From positions 3,278,271 to 3,342,270 of the forward strand of contig OX421497.1 of NCBI GenBank assembly GCA_949126835.1: a stretch of DNA of 64,000 nt, written 5' to 3'. Source of the DNA: Anisus vortex. Taxonomy: Eukaryota > Mollusca > Gastropoda > Planorbidae. This document shows, piece after piece, positions 1 to 9,177 of this stretch. Position numbers and translations under genes: made by a program. Position 1 is the stretch's first letter. Each line of letters begins with the position of its first letter. The notes below the pieces were generated by a model that was not told where the DNA came from, did not search any database, and saw only the letters and a program-made list of their open reading frames with translations.

Positions 1-351
1 CTGTTGCATCGCACCAACAGACGTAAAGATTACGGCAGGAGATGCTTCTGATGGAACCTGATACTCACCGAAACACCGTTACACCTGTTTGGTAATGCTT
101 TCGCTTAACATTACTAAATTGGATATTATCCAGTTTTTTTATAGTAAATCTTGCGTAATATGTCATTATCTCACACTTACATGGGTTTGCAGGGGGAGAG
201 AAAGAGAGAGAGAAAGAGTATGTGTATGCATGAGTTTGAGTGTGTCTGTATGTATGTTTGTCACTGCGATGATGTTCGTTTTCATTTCTAAAGAGATTCT
301 GGTATTTAAACCCATGCATGTTGGAAACATTCAACTGGCGCACAAACAGCT
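1..351 (+). promoter_or_regulatory. Y1 upstream module with TATA box
   Basis: This stretch matches the upstream region of Y2 (8740-9177) and, more weakly, the reverse complement of 63600-63970 upstream of Y3. It holds a conserved distal block (about 10-140), a GA tract (about 196-218), a GTATGTATGT segment and a TATTTAAA box at 303-310, 49 bp before the start codon. Y1 lacks the CACGTACAAG segment that precedes the TATA box in Y2 and Y3. Conservation among three paralogs supports promoter function; this is inference without expression data. Confidence 0.6.
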
Positions 352-2840
352 ATGTCGAGTTCCATACTGTTTAGAGACATGAAACAGGCTTTGAATTTAC
401 TTCTTTGCTTTCTGGGCACGTTGACTTTGTCGTCTGCGAGAGTTTTCGGAGATGCCGAGCTGGTCTACGAGTGGACAGAAGTCGATTTCACCTGGCCGTC
501 GGAGAATGAAAGGCTGGAGGCTTTGCAAAACGGAACCTTCGTCCCGGAGAGAAATCTTATTGCAGGTATTAAGGTAAGCCAAGTCCAAATTAACACTTTT
601 TATTTTCGTTGTGTTTTATTGTACATTTGAGAGACCGACAAAAACTGAAGACTTAGATTGTTTTGTTTTCTTAGTGCGTGTGTACGTAAAGAAAATTAAA
701 GGCGGCTAGTTGTCACTTGTATACAACGGAAACGAATTAACACTGGTTCATAGGGCCTCTGGGTTATTGACTCTGAATATAATAGTTAATGTTTTAACTG
801 GTCAGAAGAAGACTGCTACCATTCAGAAAGTTTGAGTTACAACAAACGAAAAAGGAAAGTTTATAGTTTGTCACATAGCAAACTGTATAGGCCCTACACA
901 ACAGTCAACGGAAAATGATGGTTCGACAATATAAAAGATAGGATAAAGCCGCAGATGTCTGAAGTATGACAGCCGCTCAAGATAGACACACATGGAGAAA
1001 GATGGCCGCTGAGGTGTTCATTCCAACGACCATCACGATCAAGGGTTGGATGATGATAGCAAACTCTCTTATCTTATCCACGCTCATGCGTGGTCCGAGT
1101 CTAGTCTTACATTTACGTTCCATTAAATAAAAAGGATTATATATATATGAAGAGTTTGAGACAGACAGACGGGCGGTCAGATAGGCGGAAAGACAGAGAA
1201 ACAGATTGACGCACAGAAGGACAAACGAACAGACAGATAGATAATCAGGCAAGCAGACAAACAGATTGTGAGATAGACATATTATAGGGAGACGGAGAAA
1301 CAACTAAATAGAACAACATTCTGATATATACATAATATATAATAAATATTTATTATAAGACTACATACTATTTATAGATCAACATTCTGATATATACATA
1401 GATAATATATATTTATTATAAGCCCACATACTATTTATAGATCAACATTCTGATATATACATAGATAATATATATTTATTATAAGCCCACATACTATTTA
1501 TAGATCAACATTCTGATATATACATATATAATATATATTTATTATAAGACTACATACTATTTATAGATCAACATTCTGATATATACATATATAATATATA
1601 TTTATTATAAGACCACATACTATTTATAGATCAACATTCTGATATATACATATATAACATATATTTATTATAAGACCACATACTATTTATAGATCAACAT
1701 TCTGATAGATACATATATTATAATATATATTTATTATAACACTACATACAACTTATAGGTCAACATTTTTATTTCCACTCAAAGGTCTACAGAGACGCGG
1801 TCTACGTGACCGTACCCCGCTGGAGGTGGATCTCGGGTCAACCGTCAACACTGAACAAAGTGGTTGTGGTCAACGGCCAGGCCAAGCTGCAGCCGTACCC
1901 AAGCTGGGCAGAACAGAAGCAGGGTGACTGCCGCGCCCTGCAGTATGTCCAGAGCATGGAGGTTGACCCTAACACTGGACTGATGTACGTCATTGACACG
2001 GGCACGGTAGGCTTACTCGGAACGGAGACGCCGTTGTCACTGTGTCCGGCAAAGATCGTTGTCTATGATCTCCACACAGACGAAAGGCTGTTCACTCACG
2101 AGTTTCCAGTTGACGTCATTAGTGAGAACAATTTTTTAAACGACATCGTCCTTCATTACGTCAACGGAAAAGTCCGTTACGCCTACATTACTGACCAATT
2201 GGAAGAAAGATTGCATGTGTTTGATTTTGAGACTCTCCAAACCCACAATGTTGAACACCGAACCATGAACGTAGAATCGGATAACGCGACAGTGTTTCGT
2301 ATTAACGGAGTCGAATACAGCTTCAATGTTGGCCTGGACGGTATCGCTATGTCTCCAGACTTCGACTACTTGTATTACTGCCCAATAAGTGGGTATGGGT
2401 TGTATCAAGTGCCAACCGCATCTCTTTCAGCTACCGGTTCCGTATCACCGAGGTTAGTTGGAAGAAAGATCTCCCAAAGCGACGGACTAGCTTACGGCAA
2501 CAGGAGACTATATTTCGGAGCTTTAGTGCTGAACGCTGTGTACTTTTGGGAACCAGAAGTGGACATGCGCGAACAGGATTTTCTGGTGGACCGTGTGGTC
2601 ATGAAGACGCAGAGTCAACTGGTCCATGACAACGCCACGATGCAGTGGCCTGACACGTTTGCTTGGGACGACCAGGGATGGCTTTGGTTTACGACCAGTA
2701 AGCTTCAGCGGTTTTTCAGCGACACCATGGACTTCAGCGGCCATGAAGGTAGCAACATGAGAGTATGGAAAGTCTTTGTGAATGAAACAAGCTATTTATA
2801 TCAAGCTGACGTCAGAACTAAAAAGCATCTAATTGGTTAG
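352..2840 (+). CDS. Yellow/MRJP-like secreted protein Y1 (two exons)
   Basis: The gene has two exons, 352-573 and 1785-2840, joined by a phase-0 intron with a GTAAGC donor at 574 and a CACTCAAAG acceptor ending at 1784. The product is 425 residues, a usual length for the yellow/major royal jelly family. Exon 1 encodes a hydrophobic signal peptide (LNLLLCFLGTLTLSSA) and the start of the mature protein. Exon 2 carries family hallmarks: VTVPRW, QGDCRALQ, KIVVYDLHTD, FLNDIV, GIAMSP, WPDTFAWDDQGWLWF and NMRVWK. NGT and NET are possible N-glycosylation sites. Yellow proteins are secreted six-bladed beta-propellers; some insect members act on dopachrome or bind amines, but no reaction can be assigned here. 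Y1 uses an ATG five codons upstream of the point where Y2 and Y3 begin, because its equivalent of that ATG is CTG. AATAAA signals lie at 2859 and 2865. Confidence 0.9.
1059..1117 (-). mobile_element. CR1-like LINE 3' tail remnant
   Basis: The segment reads, on the minus strand, as the 3' untranslated end of the CR1-like element at 21.96-25.45 kb: the blocks around GACTAGACTCGGACCACG and the (AAGAT)n tail match, with the intervening hairpin deleted. The remnant is short and non-coding. Confidence 0.6.
1310..1765. repeat. 63-bp minisatellite, about 7 copies
   Basis: The unit contains AGATCAACATTCTGATATAT followed by an AT-rich stretch and CATACTATTTAT. Successive AGATCAACA starts are 63 bp apart (about 1376, 1439, 1502, 1565, 1628 and 1691). 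Units differ by a few substitutions. The array ends about 20 bp before the Y1 splice acceptor, and the same unit is expanded at the same place in Y2. Confidence 0.9.
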
Positions 2841-2870
2841 ATCAGACTGTACGCATAAAATAAAAATAAA

Positions 2871-3388
2871 AAATAGCTAGAAATTATTAATAAAAAATGT
2901 GTGTTCTATTGATTTAATAAATTAAAATTGTATTTAAGTTTAAAACGCTATGGTATTAAGAAGGTGATATTTTATTTTACAAAAGCATAAAATGAAACAA
3001 AACTATAAAAACTAAGTTGTTCATATAAAATTATTTAGATCTAGACGATATGTATTTATAATTTTTTTATTTTTTTTCATTTCGAAGATTTTGCCATATG
3101 TCATCCACAGCCCTTTACTATCCATTTAATAAGACAATACTACAAAAGCCCAGGTAATAAATGATACATAACTCATTTCAATAACAACAAATTTAATGAT
3201 TAGGGTATTTATTAAGCCTATATTTTTTAAGAGAAATGTTTTCATTGAAGTTAACACAATTATGTTGTTCTATATTCATTTCTGTTATGCTATTTCCGTC
3301 CTTGACCTTTTACCTCTAGACACCCGTTAAGAGGGAAAGAAAATGAAGTCAATATAAGTATTATAAGGGAACCTTATGCCATACTACG
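2871..3388. other. AT-rich intergenic, no gene seen
   Basis: The stretch downstream of the Y1 poly(A) signals is AT-rich with no coding pattern or repeat family that I recognise. Confidence 0.6.
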
Positions 3389-3396
3389 TCTTACAT

Positions 3397-3780
3397 CAGG
3401 GGTCGGTAACCTTTTTGTCTGTGAGAGCCATAGACACCACATATTTTGAAAAGTAATTCTGTGAGAGCCATACATTATGTTTAAGTCTAAAAATTTAAGT
3501 AAATGTGTGCAAGAGTTATTTCACTTTAATTACAATTAATGCAGGGTTGCTATTGTTCTGTCTGTTACATCAGCGGAGTTTATCTCCTTCACCACTTCTG
3601 AAGCTTAGCTGCAGTAGACTTTAGCTCATTTGTAAAATGAAATATTTATATACAATTAATATGTAGATCAAAGGAGTCTAAAGAAACATTTTTTTGTATA
3701 ATCGAACATTTGTCTGCGAGCCCGATGCAGCCGTCAATAGAGCCACATCTGGCTCGCGAGCCATAGGTTTCCGACCCCTG
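3397..3780. mobile_element. hAT-type non-autonomous element (384 bp)
   Basis: The element has terminal inverted repeats CAGGGGTCGGTAACC on the left and GGTTTCCGACCCCTG on the right. It is flanked by an 8-bp target duplication, TCTTACAT (3389-3396) and CCTTACAT (3781-3788), with one mismatch. The 8-bp duplication and CAGGG termini are typical of hAT elements. There is no transposase inside. GAGAGCCAT occurs twice near the left end. Confidence 0.85.
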
Positions 3781-4195
3781 CCTTACATAGTCAAATGGTC
3801 TGTTGTGGTCTAAGAAAGATAACTCAGAAAAAGAAAATTACATCCTTCTACAGCTTTTAAAAAAAAGTTAATCAGAAACGTCAAATTGCAAATGTTTCTA
3901 AAAACAAAACAAAAAAACTAAAATTATGTAGATCTATAATATATTTATTTTTTCAGAATTAAACCAACACATAGATGATGTGTGAATTAATACATAATTA
4001 TTTTTTATGTCAACCCTTTATTATAAAACATCGATCCGACAAAAAACATATTTGACCAAGTATTATCCTGACAGGGCTTTGGCTAATCTAATGGAAAACA
4101 ATTGTTATTGGAACAATCTCCTTTTTAAAAGCTATTTGATTATGGCATTTTATAGCCTGCAGTATTAAACAATTGTACCTATCGAGTTATAGTAC

Positions 4196-4460
4196 TGTTA
4201 TGTCCCGGCCTTCTGTTGTCTGGTTCAATTTGAAATAATACACTCAGGCCACACGGTGAATGTTTAAAGAAGAATTTAATGCGAAGGAAAATGCAGAATT
4301 GAAATATTAGGGACAAAGAGAACAAATAATATTGGACTGCACAAATAATCTGTAAGCCATTATAGATAACTCTATATGAATTATCGATACCATTGTAAAT
4401 ATATAATATGACAACTATTTATAATCAAGCTAAGCACATATAACACCTCCCCTCTTAAAG
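4196..4460 (-). mobile_element. LTR-retrotransposon 3' end: LTR plus polypurine tract
   Basis: Read on the minus strand, a purine-rich tract (AAGAGGGGAGG, about 4446-4456) is followed at once by an LTR-like segment that begins TGTTATATGTG and ends GGGACATAACA (4445 down to 4196, 250 bp, TG...CA ends). A polypurine tract abutting a TG...CA repeat is the 3' end layout of Ty3/gypsy-like elements. No gag or pol frame is recognisable to the right, so the copy is truncated. Confidence 0.6.
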
Positions 4461-4612
4461 AAACAACATGTTTAAATAAATAAATGCAAAGCGTTGTTTA
4501 CAATCGAACTGAAAAGCATAAATCACAAAGTTAATAACTAAATAACAATGGCATTAATTCATTGACCATAAAAACAATATTTTATAACTTAAACAATGAC
4601 TATTGTTATTTA

Positions 4613-4644
<32 letters not shown>

Positions 4645-4695
4645 TAGCTCTGCCAAAAACCATAATGTAACATTGAGCAACAAAAATATTCATAG
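4461..4695. repeat. AT-rich DNA with (ATA)n microsatellite
   Basis: This is AT-rich sequence with a pure ATA/ATT trinucleotide run at about 4615-4645. No gene is seen. It could be degraded interior of the adjoining LTR element. Confidence 0.6.
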
Positions 4696-4880
4696 AGCAT
4701 CTAACTTATCTGCCAACATCGGTACTAGGCCTTGGCGTGGTTTGGCAGCTTGAGTACCCTGACAACGCCCAGAGCTATACCAGCGGGAGTTTTAACTCCT
4801 GGCAGGTTCAACCAAGCTGGGAAGGTCTGCGCGGGTAGGGGTCAGACTAAAGCTAGTACCCTGGTCCTCCAGATTGGGGG

Positions 4881-6032
4881 TTGGGCACAGGGTTAACAAC
4901 TCTGTCCTGGAAAAACAAGCTGGTTACGGAAACAGCAACAAAGTCAATACCTATAAACCGGTGCTATAAACCTCTAGAGTTGCCCCAAGTGACTCATATG
5001 AATGACAGTGGTGAAAGCCATTCTTTGGAAGCCACTGACAGGAAGAAAGAGGTCTTGAGTACCAAAACCAAGACAAAACTAGGATTTTGGAATGTACGCA
5101 CAATGTACCAAACTGGTAAACTAGCACAAGTGACAGCAGAGATGCGGCGCTACGGTATACACATTTTAGGCATCAGTGAAGCTAGATGGCCGAGATCTGG
5201 AAGAATGACAACTTCGACAGGAGAGACAGTTTTATATTCAGGAAAAGATGATAACCTGCATAAAGAAGGAGTCGCCATCATCCTTAGGAAAGGTACAGAA
5301 AAATGCCTTATAGACTGGAAACCAATTAGCAGTAGACTAATTAAAATCAGAATGAGAGGTAGGCAGATAACTATGACCATTATACAATGCTATGGCCCTA
5401 CAAACGACAGTGAGGATGAAACAAAAGACCTTTTTTATGAACAATTGGAGACAGAAGTTAAATCAGCACCACTGCATGACATGATGATAATAATGGGAGA
5501 CTTAAATGCAAAAGTAGTACATGACAACAATGGCTACGAACGAACAATGGGAACTCATGGTTGTGGTATAAGGAACGAAAATGGGGAAAGATTAGTTGAA
5601 CTTTGTAGCTCTAATAACATGGTAATAGGAGGCCCTTTGTTTCCACATCGTGAGATTCACAAGTTGACCTGGTATTCGCCCAATGATAGAGATAGAAACC
5701 AAATTGACCATCTGCTTATAAATGCCAAACGGAGGAGATCATTGATAGGTGTTAAAGTAAAACGAGGTGCTGATGTTGGAAGTGACCATCAGTTGGTAAT
5801 AGCAAAAGTGAAGCTGAAACTGAGACGGTCACAGAACAAGACAGACATACAGCGAGGATACAATATACAGAAACTAAAAGATCCTCACACTAAGCTCACC
5901 TTCATCACACAGGTCAGGAATAGATTCCAGGCACTTCAAAGTTTAAGCTCTGATGATGAGAGTAATAATAATATTAATTCATACTATGAAAATGTCAAAG
6001 TTGCATACCAACAGAGTGCAGAAAAATGCTAG
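4881..6032 (+). pseudogene. LINE endonuclease portion (5' part of broken ORF)
   Basis: The 383-codon open segment encodes an exonuclease-endonuclease-phosphatase domain (about residues 65-310). Visible motifs are the LGFWNVRTM start, GISEARW with the metal-binding Glu, IMGDLNAKV, a TWYSPNDRDRNQIDHLL block and the terminal GSDHQLV motif with the catalytic Asp-His. This nuclease nicks target DNA to prime reverse transcription. It ends at a premature TAG at 6030; the same frame then reads on through further stops into the linker ahead of the RT domain. It begins at an ATG or upstream alternative inside the element's leader. Confidence 0.8.
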
Positions 6033-6758
6033 GGCTTTAGAGATAAGAAAAAGACAAAATAATGGATTACACCAACTACATGGTGTGCCATAGACCAGAG
6101 ACGCAAGTTAAAAAATCAAATGAACAGTACTAGGTCAACAAGGCTACAAGAAAAATACAAATACCAATATAAAGAAGCCAACAAGGCAGTAAAGAAGATG
6201 GTGCGTGCAGACAAGAGGGCATTTGTTGAAGAACTAGCAAAATGAAGCAGAAAGTGCTGCAGCTAAAGGAGAGCAAGGTCAATTATATAAAATCACCAGG
6301 CAGATTTGTGGTAAATTCCACTCATCACCAAATGCACCCATTAAGGATAAGCAAGAAAAACTGCTGACTAATGAAGCTGAACAAAATAAACGATGGGGTG
6401 AACATTTTAGCGAAATACTTAATAGAGAACCACCATTGGAAGAAGCAGTAATTCCGGATGTACAGACAGAATTGCAAATCAATGTTGAACCACCTACAAA
6501 AGAAGAAATTGTAAATGCCATTAAATCACTAAAAAAACAATAAAGCTCCAGGATCCGATAATTTGAACACCGAACTATTTAAGTCTGACGCAGAGACAGC
6601 AGCTAGTATATTGGAGCCACTTTTCAGAAAAATCTGGGTGGAAGCATACGTACCAGATGACTGGACTAAAGAAATAATTATCAAAATCCCCCAAAAGTGA
6701 CTGCAATAACTGGCGTGGCATTACGCTTCTGTCAATCCCAAGCAAAGTACTGGCCAAG

Positions 6759-7697
6759 GTGATCATCGGGAGACTTTGCAAAGCTGCCGACATCATTCTT
6801 AGAAAAGAGCAAGCAGGTTTTAGAAAAGGGAGGAACTGCACAGAACAGATTTTTGCTCTACGAAACATCATAGAACAATGTACAGAATGGCAAGGACAAC
6901 TTTATATCAACTTCATTGATTTCGAAAAGGCATTCGACAGTGTTCACCGAGACAGTCTGTGGCGCATTCTGAGAGCATATGGAATACCTGCTCACATGGT
7001 ACAGCTGATCAAGAGCTTTTACAGCAACTACAGCTGTTGCATGAAAGGTAGCAACATATGGTTCGAAGTGAGGACAGGAGTGAGGCAGGGATGCGTGATG
7101 TCCGCATTGCTGTTTAACATACTAATTGACTGGGTGATGAAAAACACAACAGAAGTGAGAAACAATGGCATTAGATGGACTTTGTTATCAACACTCGAAG
7201 ATTTAGACTATGCTGATGACCTTGCACTTTTGTCTCACACCTATCAGCAAATGCAAGCCAAAACAGATAGACTAAATAATTTTAGTTCACAAGTTGGACT
7301 GAAAATAAACCATAAGAAATCAGAAGTCATGGTGCTAAATACCACTACTATGATTCCAGTCAAAGTTGACAATAAAGATCTTCCTAACTCAGAAAAATTC
7401 ATATACCTAGGAAGCTCACTCACACCAGATGGAGGAAACAAAGAAGAAATTCAGAACAGACTGAACAAAGCAAGAATTGCATTTTACAACATGACCAACA
7501 TCTGGAAATCCTGTCAATATAGTACCAGAACGAAAATAAAACTATATAACAGCTGTGTGCTTCCTGTCCTTCTATATGGTGCAGAATGTTGGCGCATGAC
7601 ACAACAGGACCTTGTGAAGCTTTCCTCTTTCCACACTAAAAACCTCAGGAAGATTTTGAAAATATTTTGGCCAAAGAAAATAACCAACGAAGAATGA
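6759..7697 (+). pseudogene. LINE reverse transcriptase portion
   Basis: This open segment of 312 codons carries RT fingers and palm: LRKEQAGFRKGRNCTEQ, the FIDFEKAFDSVHR block with a catalytic Asp, the VRQGCVMSALLFNI block, and the YADD catalytic box at about 7211. A thumb region with LLYGAECWRM follows. The frame runs in from upstream (NWRGITLLSIPSKVLAK is readable around 6705-6760 after a frameshift), so 6759 is not a real start. A stop at 7695 and a shift near 7820 separate it from the C-terminal tail. Confidence 0.8.
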
Positions 7698-7699
7698 AT

Positions 7700-7993
7700 G
7701 TCCCAATCCAACCACGAAGACATGGGCACAATCATAATGAAAAAGCGTTGGCGATGGATTGGCCATGTATTGAGAAGAGAGGAAGGGAACATCTGCAAAA
7801 CAGCCCTACACTGGACTCCAGAAGGAAAAGAAAGAGAGGTCGGCCAAAAGTAACCTGGCGCAGAACTGTGGAGCAGGAATTAAAAGAATTTGGTCACTCC
7901 TGGGGTACGATTGGAATTGTCGCACGTGACAGAGAAAGATGGAAGGACTTTGTTGCTGCCCTATGCGCCCACGGCGTTACGGGCAGTAAGTAA
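7700..7993 (+). pseudogene. LINE C-terminal tail
   Basis: The final part of the LINE protein reads in two frames. One carries the RWRWIGHVLRREEGN segment; after a shift near 7820 the other carries KRKRGRPKVTWRRTVEQEL and ends with a stop at 7991. This tail is typical of endonuclease-RT LINEs and often binds nucleic acid. The shift confirms that the copy is dead. Confidence 0.7.
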
Positions 7994-8009
7994 GTAAGTG
8001 TTCATTTAA

Positions 8010-8115
8010 AACATTGATAAAGATGCAAGACTAGACTCGGACCACCGATGAGCGTAAGACGCAATAATCTTCTTTATAGAAGAAGCGTCTGTAAAATATA
8101 AGATAAGGATACAAT
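8010..8115 (+). mobile_element. CR1-like LINE 3' tail
   Basis: The segment matches the sense-strand 3' untranslated end of the 22-kb CR1-like element. It includes ATGCAAGACTAGACTCGGAC, the hairpin GACGC...CTTC/GAAG...GCGTC, and the start of an AAGAT repeat. It is a 5'-truncated insertion, a normal outcome of LINE retrotransposition. Confidence 0.75.
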
Positions 8116-8738
8116 TCTCTAGGCTAATAAGTATATAAGTATATTTTTTTTTTATTACAACAAAGGAAAAAGACCTACTTGCTAATTTAATGCAATGATT
8201 TCAAATGATTGTTCAAAATTACACTATGTCATTGTGTCACCGTATTAAAAACGATTTTAACACTAAAGCATTTAGCATATGTCATTAAAAAACAACAACG
8301 ATGCAGCTTATTAATTAGACAACACGGAAAAACAACGTATATACAATTTGATGGAGAACATAAATAAAACTGGGAACTCTAAAAATATTAACAATATGTG
8401 AAAAAGTAAAAATAATACAGTCTACATTACATAATACAGTATCAAATGGTACTTTACTACATTATAAATTTAAACAGTGAGTCACCAAGGATATCTCTAG
8501 GGGACTTCTAATATAAAAATGTGTTGTAAATAAATATTTTTTTTACAGCATGTCTTAATAAATATTTAAGTTTTTTTTATCATGATGAGATTTTGGCACC
8601 ATTGTATAGCTATCATATTTGTTTAAAAAATATATATAGACATTGCGCAATAACGTTAGAATCAAATGTCAGTATGATCAGAATGGCAAAAACTTTCTCT
8701 CCACAACTTGTAGATATAGTGAAGATTAATTAGATGTG
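8116..8738. other. AT-rich intergenic, no gene seen
   Basis: The stretch is AT-rich and carries short T and A runs. No reading frame with a coding pattern, repeat unit or terminal inverted repeat was recognised. Confidence 0.6.
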
Positions 8739-8739
8739 C

Positions 8740-8957
8740 ATCTGTTACATCGCACCATCAGACGTAATGATTACGGCAGGCGATGCTGCTGGTGGAATCT
8801 GAAACTCTCCGACACACCGTAATACCCTTCTGGTAATGCTTTCGTTTAACATGACTAAATTGGATATTATCCAGTTTGTTTTTAAATAGTAAATCTTGCG
8901 TAATATGTCCTTAGCTCACACTTACATGGATTGCAGAAGAGAGAGAAAGAGAGAGAT

Positions 8958-9010
<53 letters not shown>

Positions 9011-9177
9011 GCGTGTGTATGCGTTTGAGTGTGTCTGTATGTATGTCTATCACTGTGGGTGGTGTTCGTTTTAATTTCGAAAGAGATTCTACCACGTACA
9101 AGGTATTTAAACACATGTTGTTAAATGTTTGATACATTCAACTGGCGCACACACCGAGAGCTAAGTTGAGTTCCAAA
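8740..9177 (+). promoter_or_regulatory. Y2 upstream module with TATA box
   Basis: This matches the Y1 upstream module over most of its length, starting with GCACCATCAGACGTAATGAT near 8751. It contains a long GA tract (about 8938-9007), a GTATGTATGT segment (about 9037) and TATTTAAA at 9104-9111 preceded by CACGTACAAGG, also present upstream of Y3. The TATA box starts 74 bp before the ATG at 9178. The 5' leader is inferred to begin about 30 bp after the TATA box. Confidence 0.65.

Larger units (their letters stand above)
574..1784 (+). other. Intron of Y1
   Basis: This 1211-bp phase-0 intron starts GTAAGC and ends CAAAG. It contains about one and a half diverged copies of a 36-bp unit near 830-890 that is massively expanded in the Y2 intron, a CR1-like 3' tail remnant on the minus strand (about 1059-1117), a run of degenerate ACAGACAGAC repeats (about 1160-1265) and the 63-bp minisatellite. 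No coding sequence is seen. Confidence 0.8.
4700..7997 (+). mobile_element. Non-LTR retrotransposon, endonuclease/RT, decayed
   Basis: This LINE copy has a GC-richer 5' leader (4700-4880), an apurinic-type endonuclease, a reverse transcriptase and a GRPKVTW-containing C-terminal tail. It is of the type often annotated as craniofacial-development-protein-2-like or RTE-like; the clade would need a tree. The 3' end is a short tandem repeat, (GTAA)n at about 7985-7998, rather than poly(A), as in RTE-type elements. The reading frame is broken by stops near 6030, 6045 and 6243, by frameshifts between 6243 and 6760, and by a stop at 7695. It cannot make a full polyprotein. Confidence 0.85.

Noticed and set aside
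4196..4460. Reading the LTR end as a plus-strand 5' LTR
   Set aside because: The polypurine tract and TG...CA order fit a minus-strand 3' end, and no primer-binding site is evident on the plus-strand reading.
8896..9137. Small frames rich in Arg-Glu or Ser-Leu across the GA tract
   Set aside because: They are microsatellite translations in the Y2 promoter region.
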